Below, one piece after another: positions 46,810-59,893 of a stretch of 64,000 bases of DNA (the first letter of the stretch is position 1; each line of letters opens with the position of its first letter). Both the position numbers and the translations under genes were made by a program. The notes under the pieces are model-generated. The model was not told where the DNA came from. It saw nothing but the letters and a program-made list of their open reading frames with translations, and did not search any database. The stretch comes from Cristatella mucedo (lineage: Eukaryota > Bryozoa > Phylactolaemata > Cristatellidae): assembly GCA_009760855.2 (NCBI GenBank), contig WPIO01000025.1, positions 4,324,501 to 4,388,500 of the forward strand. The letters run 5' to 3'.

Positions 46810-48159
46810 CCTAAGAATACACAAGCAGAGCTGTGTGTTGTCCTTGGCAATTAGAGAAATGAAGCTCCGACGTACTTCGTCATTAAGTTATCAGCCACAA
46901 GCATTTGCATTCACCTGCAGAAGTTTAGAAAAAGCTCCAGCTGTTCTTTAGAATGGGCACATGCTATTAAGAAGAGTGGCTTTTTCCAACTATCGTTAAT
47001 AACCACAAAAGTAGAAAGGCTGCAGATAAAGGCTTGTAACAACGACCCTTCTCTATAAACGCCACTAATATTTTGAACCGTCAGCATAACTAGTCACCGA
47101 TCACAAGTGATAGATCACAGTTTGGCAAGAAATCTACATTCAAATACTGTGGGTCTTCCGGCAAACTTCAAAACCCTGCTCATCTACTTGAGGTAGCTCG
47201 CAATGCTAGCCAATACGTGGGCATGCAGGTAGCACACACCGGAACATCTTAAACACCTCTACAGTCAAAAAGGTTGATCATGAATCTTGTTTCTGTCAGC
47301 CTTTGGCAATCCATTCTAGTGTATCTGAAGTCGATGCCGGTCCGAGTGCATATGCACTGCAGCTATGTTAAGAACATGATCACAAGTTTGAATCAAATTT
47401 AATGTGCACTACCTTAGAGTTTCGGCTGTCACAAAGCATCTAGCTTTCAGATGACTCAGAGACTTCAAACTTTCAGGTTGTATATGCTGCCGGGTTTTGC
47501 TTTTATCTTCCACGAAGCATGGTGGTCGCCTACATGGTGTGATCTGCACACACGGCTGACTGATAAGACACTGGTTTTTAAAGCCAGGTAATATCGGCTG
47601 CAACCTTGTCATATAAACATAGCAGCATCTCCTACCTTAAACATGGCAGCTTCTCCTACCACGTTGGAACGCTTCTTTTTTGGGTCACAGAACCACTAGA
47701 CGAACTTGTAATAAGTCACAGGAAGAGTAGCAACAAGTTTTATTTTTCTCCAATCGATCCAATTAAGGCCTTACGATAACGGAGCGCCTGCATATGTAAT
47801 GTCAGCATCATGATGTCATGAACCCGGAATCGCGGGCCTTCATTGCACTAGCTCATGTCACCTCTCATAGTCAGCCAAGCTCCACTGTCCACACATGTAG
47901 AGCGTGGTCATAAAATGAACAAGTTGCTACCGCTGCTTTTCTTGGCGTATGTGCATCTTGTTTCCAGTCGCACCCATAGGCAAGTGACTTGTGATGCCCA
48001 TATGTGGCAGCAACCTGTTGAGACCCTATAAGGAAGTAAAATTAATAGTGGCTACTACTTATCTGTGGGTGGGATGTCCAGATGCACTTCATGAGCATCG
48101 AAGCCGATGGTAACTATCTGGTAACTATGTCATCTATATCTGCAATAATAGCTATGCCG
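46810..48159. other. unassigned, no gene seen
   Basis: No repeat family or coding motif was recognised between the EIF3I 3' end and the second Tigger end. Confidence 0.4.
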
Positions 48160-48450
48160 TATAGGGCCTCAGTCTCTACGTCGTAATATACAGTGCAGTT
48201 ATCTGGAAGCTAAACCACGTCTAATATATTTGGTAATACGAATGTAATGGTGACTAATGGGTGTTATTTCATGTCCAGGGGGCTCTAATAATGTTAAAAA
48301 CCGTATTTAGAAGGTCGTAAACAGGTATTCCATGCTTAACTACAAAAATATTCGATTTATAAATAAAGAATCCTACTTTTCGGAAATTCACTTATCGCCG
48401 TGGATTCCGGAACTGACTAACCGTGATAAACGAGGAGGGTACGGCTGTAA
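48160..48450 (+). mobile_element. second Tigger-like terminal segment
   Basis: Read on the minus strand, this matches the terminal 250 bases of the Tigger copy at 24943: inverted repeat CCTCGTTTATCACGG, then AGTGAATTTCCG, TAGGATTCTTTATTTATAAA, TTTTTAACATTATTAGAGCC, TGAAATAACACCC, TAGTCACCATTACA. No transposase lies next to it, so it is a solo end or a deletion derivative. Confidence 0.85.
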
Positions 48451-48892
48451 TGGTTTGCACAGCTTTTTTGCCATTACCTAACTGCTCACAACTGCAAAGC
48501 ACAACAAACAGGCTTCTACACGCACCTTAGAACCGTGTAATAGTACAGAGCTTAGTGTTTTTGCGAATACTATTTGCCTAAACTACTTGTAGGATTCAGA
48601 TTATGTGGGTCGATAAACAAAGGTAGGTACTAGAGAGTCTGCTGGTCATCTTTCCATCGTCAGAATAACGAGGTGCTATCGCTGTGCGACCGACGTCGTT
48701 CACCGCTCTTCAAATTCGCATATTTTCCCTCTTGGGCCCATTCCTTGAAACGAAGCCTGCAGACGTTGCCCACCAAAAGCCATTTCAGGCATCGAACGGC
48801 TTAGAGAAACCTCGACAGTGCACTCAGGTCAATAAGCGAGTGGTTGAGCAAGGCCCAGACGACGGGCACCGAGCCAAATCGGGACGCTCGGG

Positions 48893-48911
48893 AGAGAGAG
48901 ACAGATAGACT

Positions 48912-48947
<36 letters not shown>

Positions 48948-49476
48948 GTGAGTGAGTGAGTGAGTGAGTGAGTGAGTGAGTGAGTGAGTGAGTGAGTGAG
49001 TGAGTGAGTGAGTGAGTGAGAGAGTGAGTGAGTGAGTGAGTGAGTGAGTGAGTGAGTGAGTGAGAGAGTGAGAGAGTGAGTGAGTGAGTGAGTGAGTGAG
49101 TGAGTGAGTGAGTGAGTGAGAGAGTGAGAGAGTGAGAGTGAGTGAGTGAGTGAGTGAGTGAGTGAGTGAGTGAGTGAGTGAGTGAGTGAGAGAGAGAGAG
49201 AGAGAGAGAGAGTGAGTGAGTGAGTGAGTGAGTGAGTGAGTGAGTGAGTGAGAGAGTGAGTGAGTGAGTGAGTGAGTGAGTGAGTGAGTGAGTGAGTGAG
49301 TGAGTGAGTGAGTGAGTGAGTGAGTGAGTGAGTGAGTGAGTGAGTGAGAGAGTGAGTGAGTGAGTGAGTGAGTGAGTGAGTGAGTGAGTGAGTGAGAGAG
49401 TGAGAGAGTGAGAGAGAGCGAGAGACAGACAGACAGACTCTGATGAGAGAGCGAGAGAGAGACAGACAGACAGACT

Positions 49477-49519
<43 letters not shown>

Positions 49520-49711
49520 TGAGAGACAGGCAGACAGACAGAGAGAAAGGCAGACAGACAGAGAGAAAGACAGACAGACAGACTCTTGAGAGAGAGAGAG
49601 AGAGGGAGAGAGAGGGAGACAGTGAGAGACAGACAGAGAGAAAGACAGACAGACAGACTCTGAGGGAGAGAGAGAGAGTGACAGACAGACAGAGAGAAAG
49701 ACAGACAGACT

Positions 49712-49796
<85 letters not shown>
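48893..49796. repeat. (TGAG)n/(GA)n/(GACA)n array, about 0.9 kb
   Basis: GA runs alternate with long TGAG runs (about 48944-49430), then GACAGACA and GA blocks to 49796. The minus-strand 342-codon open frame (Ser-Leu-Thr-His repeats) is only a translation of this array. Confidence 0.97.
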
Positions 49797-49798
<2 letters not shown>

Positions 49799-49892
49799 TG
49801 GGGGCTAGAGAACTTGGGCATAATCGGGCATACAGGAATAGAAGATGACCGCCACAACCGATTGCAGTGGTGGGTAAGACCTCATAATTACC

Positions 49893-50347
49893 GTATTTTT
49901 ATGATTATAAGTCGCACCCAACTATAAGTCGCACCTTAAATTTATGGAACTTATTTTGAAGTTTTTATTGAAAAAATATTACTGAATATGTAGCTAATTT
50001 TGTATTAATATAATCATCACAAGTTAGCAAGAAACTCATCATCAGTATCACTGCTAACATCTTCATAGTCTTCTGCAGCATTGTCAATGTCTGAATCGTC
50101 ACTTCCCTCATAGATTGCATCACCTTCTGTTCCATCCAGCATGGTTGAAATTCGCAATTTTAAGGTTTATGGTCAGCTAAAGTAAAGTATAGTATAAACT
50201 AGTTAATCCCATATGGACAAAGTGAGCAGTCTAGAGAGGTAGGCACGGAGTATGTTTTAATTTTGACATTATTTGACTTGCAGTAATTATATAAGTCGCA
50301 CGTTTATTTTTCAAAAAAATGGGAAAAGTGCGACTTATACTGGTAAA
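49893..50347. mobile_element. MITE-like DNA transposon with ATAAGTCGCAC ends
   Basis: The left end has CCGTATTTTTATG then ATAAGTCGCACC (repeated once). The right end has GTGCGACTTATACTGG, its imperfect inverse. Inside, on the minus strand (about 50025-50145), is a short acidic tail, MLDGTEGDAIYEGSDDSD and SSDTDDEFLANL, then a stop, like the C-terminus of a pogo-type transposase. So it looks like an internally deleted element. Confidence 0.75.
50303..50308 (-). terminator. possible DPH7 polyadenylation signal inside the MITE
   Basis: First AATAAA on the minus strand downstream of the DPH7 stop, about 280 bases away and within the transposon's right end. Confidence 0.35.
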
Positions 50348-50584
50348 AATTAGGTACTTGATGCATGATAAGAAATTACAACAAGGCGACTTATCAGTAT
50401 CAAGAAACCCAAGGAAAGACTTTGTTTTAAGAAAAACGAATTAATCAAATGCAGCCACTCGTGAACTTTTTTAAGACGGCTGTCAAACGTAGACAAACTA
50501 CCTGTCCTTTTTCCTTTCCAGTGAGCTGTTCTCAAGAAGATCGTTACACTAGCAGGATGCCTAAATTGCCAGCATAGGGGAAGC

Positions 50585-53500
50585 TTAATACAAAGTCACA
50601 GAATACCAGCAGTCCATTACACAAATCAAGCAAGAGAAGCAGCACCAGCCATGGCACTGTGTGTAATGCAAGCGGTATGCTTTTGCTCGGGTATTACAGT
50701 CAGCATCTGAACATGCATTGCAGGGCATTGCAAAAGGCAGCCCACCGTTGGCATCTGAGGAGTCGCAGTCGAGCACGAGAAAGCCGCTGTGCATGCAGGC
50801 TGCCAAAAGCCACCGTCCAGCAGCTGTGCTGTCACCGTTCACACATGCAGGAAGCCACTTCAGTCGCCATACTCCTCCGCCGACCTTTGTGCGACTGAGA
50901 AAGCTCTTCAAGAATCGAGTATCCCACAGGATCACGTTTTCGTTGTAGCTGAAACAAAAAATTGTGTGATTGAACAAAAACAGCAAACCACGATTCATTA
51001 TCATCAATGTCTCACTAATGCATATAAAATGCCTATGCATGCATGCAAACTGTTCAGCCAACAGAGCTAAGATGCACATCATGGAGTTGGTAGTTTCAAC
51101 TCCATGATAGTAGGGATTTCCATTTAGTCCTAACATCAAGGTACTGGAAAGAATGAATGAGATTCTACACAAGATGAACAGCATATTGACAGGAATGTCA
51201 ATAGCGCTACAATACGCTTAAATGCCACAAGCTACAAGAAATTTACATGCCAGCAGTGCAGCTGGCCCGAACTCCACCATTTTGGTTTAGCCCTGATCGA
51301 TCCACTAGTAGCATGGCCCTCTAATTCAGCAGACCCATCGTATTGCCATGAAACCGTAATACTCAGACAAAAAATCCCCGAGTTTTCTACGGCCTAAGTA
51401 GGTGTGAGATCACGGTGCAAGTTTCTGCCTAACGACAGCGTGGCAGACATTGGGAGACAAGAGCGCTCAGAGACAGAAAATCACTGCTCCATGAGCAGCT
51501 CGTATGAAAAGACGTGATAACTGCAGTTAACTGCTAGGCAGTAAAACACCTTTATCTTGAGCAATGAGCTGTGAGTGTGAAGGCAAAGGGCGATTAAGTG
51601 CTACGCGAAAAAGCACCTTAGCCTTCGAGAGGCAAGTGTGGAAAGGCAAAGAATTGTAGTTTACGGACAAATACATTTCCATTTAGAAATGTCCCCGTCA
51701 GCCAGCCCTGCACATGTGCATTGATTGCTGTTCGACGATGGCTCGGGAAGGTGATCTTTTTCCAAAACCACTTCAAAAGGCAACAATTTAGCCTGAGAGA
51801 GTCAGCCAAGGAGTGAGCTATAGCCACGGCCAGCCTGCTTTGAGCCTTTGCCACGCAGGAAGCTGGGCAGGCACTTACACCTAATACTGGGGAGAGATCT
51901 TATGAGAGAGACCTTATGCTAGCGACGTGGACTGCAGACGTCGGATAGGCTCGTGAAAGCTATAATAGAATTCTGAGTGCACACACGCGCACACACCCGG
52001 TAAGGGGTGAAAGAGGGGAAATCGTTCCAGGGTAGGAAATAGATTGATGAGAGTTACTACCTTCGGTCAGGGGTACAAAGAGGGGCGTACTCGGGTAGGG
52101 CACGGGCCTTCTGTGTAGAGAGGCGATTGGGGCACCCGATTTGGAAACGAATTTGGGGAGTGTGCTGGGCTACTTAGATAGCAGCAAGGTTCGCCCTGCC
52201 ACGAGGGTTCGGCGTTACAGACCGAGCAAACACATACACATGCATATACAGGCACATCCGTTGCCTTTGAATTGATAAGATCGCCAGTCTTGCTTTATTT
52301 ATGGCCCATTCCTTCTCAGCCAAACAAAATAGAGTAGCTGGCGCTATCAATAGATACTGAGAACTTAGTAATAACCATAGACCAAATGGAAATTACACGT
52401 CAGTTGAATGACCATTGAAAGCCTCACGGAAGTCACGTGGGAGCAGTCACGATGCAGTGAGCAGCTCAGCCGGCAGTTGAAAGGCAACCTTTGCAACAAC
52501 AACCACGGTAAGCATGCAAAAAGACTGAGATCAGCGGACGGCAGGGGCAGTGCCAGAATCCTACCTGCCAGCAGCTAACGAGTACTGCCTGACAGGATTA
52601 GACTGTATGCTGCAAACACCCATGTCGAAGTCCTTGCTTACAAACGTTGGTCTTTGCGGGCATCTCACGTCCCAGCCCTTCAGCAAGCAGTCATCTCCAC
52701 CTGCAACGATACCGATGCTATTAGCATCGGCACACCTCGGGTCATAATGTCGGCATATGCAAACGCAATCTCTTTCTAGCTGCACGGTCCACAGTTGCTT
52801 GCACTTGAGCAGGAGGGGAGAGGCACAGGAGGCCGGTTGGTGACTTAAATTCTCTGCCTCACTGAGTCGTCTATTGAAGGAGTTTTTCGGCCCACAACCT
52901 CTCGGGCAGCTTCGCGTAGACTCTGGCAGAGCATTTTAGCAGTGGAAAACCAGTCCTGCAGAGATGCGCTTTTCAGGAGATGGCCTCGGGTAAACAGGTC
53001 GCGAGGATGAGCCGGGTATGGCAGAGCCGCTCCGCTAACACCGTCAAGCTGTTTCTTGAAACCAATGACCCGACTATAATAATAATAATAATGCATTTGT
53101 GTAATGCCCTCGGAAGAGAACTTAATCTCTTTCTGGGCACTTTACCAATCCCTACAGTATCTTCAGCCACCATCTTGCGGTTTCTCGGTTTGAATTTCCA
53201 TTTCCGTGGAGCGACATCGAAACCACTCTTGCGCCTTCAGACAGTTGTGCAACAGACGGCATGCTACTGTCGCCTGCCAAACGTCAGCAACTGCAACTGT
53301 GCAACGAGGTCGGCTCCTCCAGGTCAAGGATGCTACCACGTGCACGCTGAATAAGAAAAGTGATTCGGTGCAACATGGCTGAAGGCTCAGAGTTGTAATT
53401 AAGGTTTGTGGCTCGAATGGCATCAGCCGATCATCTAGTTGCAGGAAAAGCACGAGGGACAGACATCATGCGAGCTGTGCACACCTTGGTGGACAATAAA

Positions 53501-55977
53501 GTATCCTTGGGCTGCAGTTTAATATTCGGCCCCATGCCACTCATTCTCATCCATGCCACACTGTCGCATCTGCAATTGCCATAACTGGGACTCAGTCCTT
53601 TATCCACTTGGGATGGCCGTGTTACTGCCCTGGAAAAGTTGCCCACTAACTTCAGGAACCTCAAAATATCAGTAGTTAAATTCTAGCAGGCAGCCGCTCG
53701 GCAGTTTGGCTACCATTTTTCCCTGGGAAAAAATACCTCGGCTGTTTCTTTTTGTGTGTCAAACCTGTACCGGCATGGCACTGTTATTCATATTCGATGT
53801 TACAGCAGCATAATTCACGCTGCAATTGAAAAGTGCCCCGATTGCAGCAGCAACAGGCCTAAAAAAAAGTCATAACAGCTAAGAAGGACGGAGCAAATGA
53901 AGGAAGGAGGCTTACCGCTGTAAACAGTGGATGCAGAGAAGCGATCAAACGCCGATATCCAAGCCTCGTAATCGTGACACTTCCAAGAATGCTGAACCTG
54001 GAGACCTGCCTGGGCAATGTTGAGCAGTGATAGCCTGCCATCAGAGTCGCTGACTATCAGCTGCTGTTGGCTGCTGCAATGAAAGTTATTGGGCTCTGCA
54101 TACGTGCATGCTTGCACGATGACACAGAGGCAAAGTGTGATCATACGCACGACTGCTGCACACTGCTCACGGTAGAGCCAGCATGAGGCGTGTGCTTCAT
54201 CGAACAATTAAAACAAGCCGACAGGAAGCAGCACGGAAGTGGCCACTTACCAGTCGGGGCTGTCGGCAGTGCATTGCGACCAATCCAAAGAGAGTGCAAG
54301 ATTATCGCAGACATGAATGATTTGCTGCGTGCTAAGTAGCACAGGGTCTTGCTCGGCTGCTAACTTTTGCAAGACGACATCACCAGAAGCATTCACGAGT
54401 GCCATGATAGTGCTGCCGTTCAGTGTCCGGGGACACCACTTCATGTCAAGGATTGCACTGCCGCTGTGATGCTCGTAGTCGTCAACTTTTAGCAGCCCGC
54501 TGCTGCTGCCGCGTTCGACGTCGGCAACATCGATGATGTACTGTCGTCCTCTCCTTTCTGCACACGATGCTTCATCATCAGGTTTGCTCTGAGCTTGAGA
54601 GGTTTCAGCAGCTCCATCAGAAGAAGCTGTGAGATCTGCACTGGCAGCACGAGACTGCAAGAGAGAAGTCGCACCAATGGCAAGCGACAAGACAAGCATG
54701 AACACTAACCAGCCCCATTTTTTTTTATTTGAGTAGCTTAAAGACAAGTGTGGGTGGTGCAAAAAACTGCACAAAGGCATATACATTTCATCGCAGGGTT
54801 CAAGGGCCTGAACAAAACATGCACTTACAAAAACTAACCAGTTCGAAAACGTGCTCATGTTTACCCAAAAGACTAGTTCATAACGAACCTCATCGACTGC
54901 ATCAAAGATCACTTGGCCTATCAACACTTACAGGTTTCACAAGCTGGAACTGTACCTATCAACGGCACGATTTTTTATTCTTCCTAAGGCCGTATTTGAA
55001 ACATTTCAGCAGTTGCTATGTTTCTATTTTGGCTAACTAGCATCAACAAAACAAACAGAGTACACTACGAGCTTAGGCAGCTGGCAAACAAGGAGAGATG
55101 GCAGGTACTTTAAATAACCAATAGGAATAAGTGATGAAAGTCACAGCTGTGGATACATAGTTAACCAATGCAGGCTACTGAAGATTCAATAGCTCCAGAG
55201 CAACTGCACCAGTCTTTCTGCTGTGAATTACTGACGTCTATAAAACGCACACTAATCACAAGACGACAAAGACCGCTGGCCGGAAGACCTGCAAGTAAGT
55301 GAAGTTACAGAAAAGCACGAAGAATAGGCTGCAATAGGACAGCACTAGAGCAAGTGAGCAGCAAAGATGCAGCCACGAAGGAAGGGCGGCTGGAAAGGAA
55401 GTGCCCAGAGTCAGTAGGAGGATAGCAGGTATCATAGGAGATTCGAGTGATAGCTGTTACAGCAACTGCGGCATGCATTGCTGACATTCACACTTGGATG
55501 GCAGCAAACTCTCTCTCTCTCTCTCTCCGATTAAATTACGATAAAGCCTATGTACTAGCTATATATAATAAATAACTAAAACCAGCCGATTCAACAGCCT
55601 CTTTTTGCATAGCAACAGAAGAGCCTTGACGGCTATCACCACAGCTTGCAGTGGCAATGAAGGATCGTCCTCCGCAGGATTCGAACCCACGACCTCGGGA
55701 CCGAGGTCATGAAGAGCAGCCGCCTTACCTAGTACTTCATAGAAGAGCTGGTCTTGGTATGAAGCGATGAAGGCCAGGCTAGGTATAGCTGTAGCGTGCA
55801 TAGCTTATCTGCTTAGTCATACTCTGCACTAACACCAAAATCTATCACAGTCGCATTGATGACTAGGCAAGAAAACAACTAATATTTAACGATAACGGCC
55901 GAGTCAGCCAACGGAGCCAAGAACTGCTCTGTCTGTCTGCCTGCCTCTGTCTTTCTCTCTGTTCTCTCTCTCCCTCT

Positions 55978-56063
<86 letters not shown>

Positions 56064-56665
56064 TCTCTCTCTCTCTCTGCTCTCTCTCGTGTCATGTACC
56101 GGTTAACAAGAAGGTGTGCAGGACTAGAAAGCACTGCTCGAAAGCCAGATGGAATGATGCCTCGCACGGCAGGCACGTGAGAAGGAGCAGGAAAGTCGGC
56201 AGCTAGCTCCCTCTGGCCGCTTGCCGCCATGCCTCCGTACACGACTCGTTTGCCCCAGCAGCAAGGCGGTGCCAGCAGCAAGGCGGCGCCAGCAGCTCTA
56301 TGCAGACAGCAGCAGCAGGCGGTTCGATGCAGACAGCGTGTGTGAGCACCCAGACGAGCCGATTTCATAGAACTGCAGCGAGGCAAGGGATAGCATCACA
56401 GCAAGGTGCGCCGTGTGTTTTGGTTAGCCCCTCCCTCTGCATCCGGCTGCTAAACAGACAATCGTTGTCGATAGGGAGAGCAGTCTGCAGATCGCACTAG
56501 CAGCCATGTCTGTGGTGCCACGTCCGAGCGAAGCACGCTTGCCTCCGACAGCTGGTAAGTTCCGCACACAAGGATTTGCGTGTGGGGCTCCACAGGACAC
56601 CACTCGACTGTGTCTGCGCAAAACACGGTGTCAAAGGTCAGCAGTGTCTTCCCTTCATTTTTCAT
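50585..56665 (-). CDS. DPH7: diphthine methyl ester hydrolase, WD40 (5 exons)
   Basis: DPH7 (WDR85) removes the methyl ester from diphthine on eEF2, the step before final amidation to diphthamide. The exons on the minus strand are 56543-56665, 54251-54654, 53916-54073, 52565-52700 and 50585-50948. Phases agree (0, 2, 1, 2), giving 394 residues (human 452). Motifs: [118 protein letters not shown]. The first intron appears to use a GC donor (GAG then GCAAGC). After FLVLDC the last 50 or so residues no longer resemble the human protein, which continues with another blade; a missed exon or frameshift is possible. Introns hold a LINE tail, a SINE-B and a CT repeat. Confidence 0.92.
53076..53150 (-). 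mobile_element. LINE 3'-end fragment in DPH7 intron
   Basis: (AAT)n then, on the minus strand, AAGTGCCCAGAAAGAGATTA, AGTTCTCTTCCGAGGGC and ACACAAATGC. Confidence 0.8.
55584..55736 (-). mobile_element. SINE-B copy in DPH7 intron 1
   Basis: Minus strand: GTAAGGCGGCTGCTC head, GACCTCGGTCCCGAGGTCG, B box GGTTCGAATCC, GGACGATCCTTCATTGCC, GATAGCCGTCAAGGCTCTTC, GAGGCTGTTGAATCGGCTGG. Confidence 0.92.
55965..56095. repeat. (CT)n microsatellite in DPH7 intron 1
   Basis: About 130 bases of nearly pure CT with occasional CCCT and GCTC interruptions. Confidence 0.97.
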
Positions 56666-57024
56666 GGTGCCTGCGACGGAGCGAGAAAAACTATTTCTCG
56701 TGAATGCAGAACAAAACTGTCATTACAGTATAGATACAAACAAGGGTGGCAGAAACATGCAAACAGGAGCATCCACACAATGTAAGTTCAAGGTAGCAAA
56801 TAGCTGCCGTTGAGGATGACTACAAAACTCGTGAGAAATGCATGCATCAAGTCTGCATTATGCAGTAATCAATTCACCTTTAAACTTTTATTTGAAAGCC
56901 AGGCGTACTGAATGCAAGGCAACTGCCTGCAGGCCACACGCGTCAGCTTCAGTGCTGAGGTATATAATTCATTTAAATATATATACATGAATTATATATT
57001 CAGTGCTGAGATTGCAACATACAT
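56666..57024. other. DPH7 upstream flank
   Basis: No defined promoter motif or gene was seen. A SINE-A-3'-like TATAATTCATTT motif recurs at about 56960-57000. Confidence 0.4.
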
Positions 57025-57255
57025 GGTTAATAATAATAATAATACATTTATACAGCACCCTCAGAGAAAACGTCTTTCTAGGCACTTTACTTAAAGCATG
57101 ATCGAATGATTAGTGGCAACATTTGCAAATGTCGTCAAGCATGACATTGTAAGATGTGACATGCACTGGATCAATATGTAGATATGGTTAGTAGACTGGC
57201 ACAGTTTCAGCACGCATAAGCACTCAAAGGACGAACCACAAAGACCCACTAAATG
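57025..57255 (-). mobile_element. LINE 3'-end fragment
   Basis: TAATAATAATAATAC followed on the minus strand by LINE tail blocks (TGCTGTATAAATG, AAAGTGCCTAGAAAGACG) and upstream 3' UTR, including GTGCATGTCACATC and TACAGCATTTAGTGGGTC, the sequence around the LINE stop codon. Confidence 0.85.
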
Positions 57256-58358
<1,103 letters not shown>

Positions 58359-58952
58359 TATATATGAGGGGAAACTGGGAGCCAAAAAAATCCGGATACA
58401 CGACACCAAGAAATAGGAAATTGTATCTCAGTGGTCTGAACGAGCACAGTAATTCACGGTTCTGTCAGTCGAAGGCACTGGAGATTTCGGAGAAGAATGG
58501 GAAACTGTAGGCAGCTTTGCTGCGATACCCGCAAATGACAGAGCAGCCTGGATGAGAGGCAGTCTGCTTAGATGGTTTTTGCACATCACTGTCGATCGCC
58601 AAGTCGAGTCTTTCGAACACAACAGAATGATAATTTCCTACCAACAGCAATTATTGCAAGACAGAACTAATGCCGTTGGCGCCACAGCAAAGCCGTGTTC
58701 GTGAGGGCTGACACATTTTTGTCTAAGCAGTCGAGAGATCACAACATTGCCATCGGCAAATTTTGGGCTGCATGCAGCTAGCTGCCCTCGATGGCCAGCA
58801 TCACGGCGGCGTATCTGCCGACGTCCTGTATCTCCCTATATCTTGGCCAGCAGGAGCTCAGCCTGGCTATCGAAGCAGAAACTTGCCTTTCTTCCTCCTC
58901 CGAGACTCCGAGACCGACCACCATTCTTTTTCTGACTGCTGTGCTTGCATGC
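58359..58952. other. unassigned, CDK2AP1 downstream region
   Basis: No gene or named repeat was recognised. It may hold part of the CDK2AP1 3' UTR. Confidence 0.35.
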
Positions 58953-58953
58953 A

Positions 58954-59010
<57 letters not shown>
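58953..59010. repeat. (CA)n microsatellite
   Basis: About 56 bases of uninterrupted CA. Confidence 0.97.
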
Positions 59011-59014
<4 letters not shown>

Positions 59015-59338
59015 CATTGACAGCTCCGAGGACCCCAATAGTGCTGTGGAAATGCAGCTTAGCATCGGCAGTGCTCCAGCATTAAGGAAGCAAGATAGGG
59101 TACGTGCCGTCTGCAGTTTTATATTCGTACAAAAATGACTGCCTCGCAGACAGCAGAGATCGTTCTCACCAAGCAGCAATGCAAGCGACAGTCGACCAGC
59201 CATGGTAGCACTCTCCCAGGCAAGCCGCAGCTGACAGAGGCACTGCCAGCTCCTGCGCATGCCAATGCCGCCGACGACGACTCGCACTGTGGCTGCGACT
59301 GCCGACGAACACCGGTCCAGCGATAGCTGCTCCCTCGC

Positions 59339-59893
59339 TCAGGTCGAGCGGCCACTCCTCTCGCACTCGATCAAGCACTCGCGAATGAGAATGCGAGAGT
59401 GCATGATGCCCCTCTTGAGACGCTCTGAGGCCAGCTTGTTTCCGGCATAGATCGGCCTGATGTCTCGCCCCAGCTCGTCGATGAGGGCGAGCAGTGCAGC
59501 GTACTTGCTGCTCGGCGCCGGTGGCACAGGCGGCTGCTGAGGCAGCGAGAAGAGTCCGATCAGGTCGGTGGAGCTCGCACTGACGTCGGGCAGAGCTCGA
59601 GCGGCCGGCCGCCCAACGCTGCCTCCGGCACTGCTGTTGCCCCCTCCGCCACTGCTTCCAGCTGCGCTGCTACTTCCAGCTGCACTGCTGCTTCCAGCTG
59701 CACTGCTGCTTCCAGCTGCACTGCTGCTTCCAGCTGCACTGCTGCTGCCAGCTGCACTGCTGCTGCCAGCTGCACTGCTGCTTCCAGCTGCACTGCTGCT
59801 GCCGACTCCACTCAACTTGGCAGCGTCGTGGGCCGATGAGGAAGGAGAAGCAGAGGCCCTCGTCTCCGTGATAACGACGTCATCGGTGTCCAT
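59339..59893 (-). CDS. CDK2AP1: CDK2-associated protein 1 homologue (DOC1 family)
   Basis: CDK2AP1/DOC1 proteins bind CDK2 and are subunits of the NuRD chromatin-remodelling complex. This uninterrupted 184-codon frame ends with the family's signature domain: [52 protein letters not shown], then SGRST and the stop. That is close to the human sequence over about 55 residues and ends at nearly the same point. The N-terminal two thirds is not conserved and includes a long Ser-Ser-Ala-Ala-Gly repeat (about residues 30-85) made by an 18-base tandem repeat at about 59650-59810. The human gene has introns while this copy has none in the coding part; whether the true start lies on an upstream exon is unclear, but the Met at 59893 gives an acidic [11 protein letters not shown] start. 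The longer N-terminus (human has 115 residues) is the main oddity. Confidence 0.85.
   Translation of the reverse strand: MDTDDVVITETRASASPSSSAHDAAKLSGVGSSSAAGSSSAAGSSSAAGSSSAAGSSSAAGSSSAAGSSSAAGSSSAAGSSGGGGNSSAGGSVGRPAARALPDVSASSTDLIGLFSLPQQPPVPPAPSSKYAALLALIDELGRDIRPIYAGNKLASERLKRGIMHSRILIRECLIECERSGRST
59650..59812. repeat. 18-bp coding tandem repeat in CDK2AP1
   Basis: About nine units of GCTGCACTGCTGCTTCCA or CCA/CCG variants (+ strand), encoding SSAAGS on the gene strand. Confidence 0.93.

Noticed and set aside
48829-49857. 342-codon minus-strand open frame rich in SLTHSLTH
   Set aside because: It is a translation of the (TGAG)n/(GA)n array and has no independent coding signal.
54655-54927. 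Hydrophobic stretch joined to the DPH7 exon ([14 protein letters not shown])
   Set aside because: It is intron sequence upstream of a TTGCAG acceptor; DPH7 is a soluble WD40 protein.
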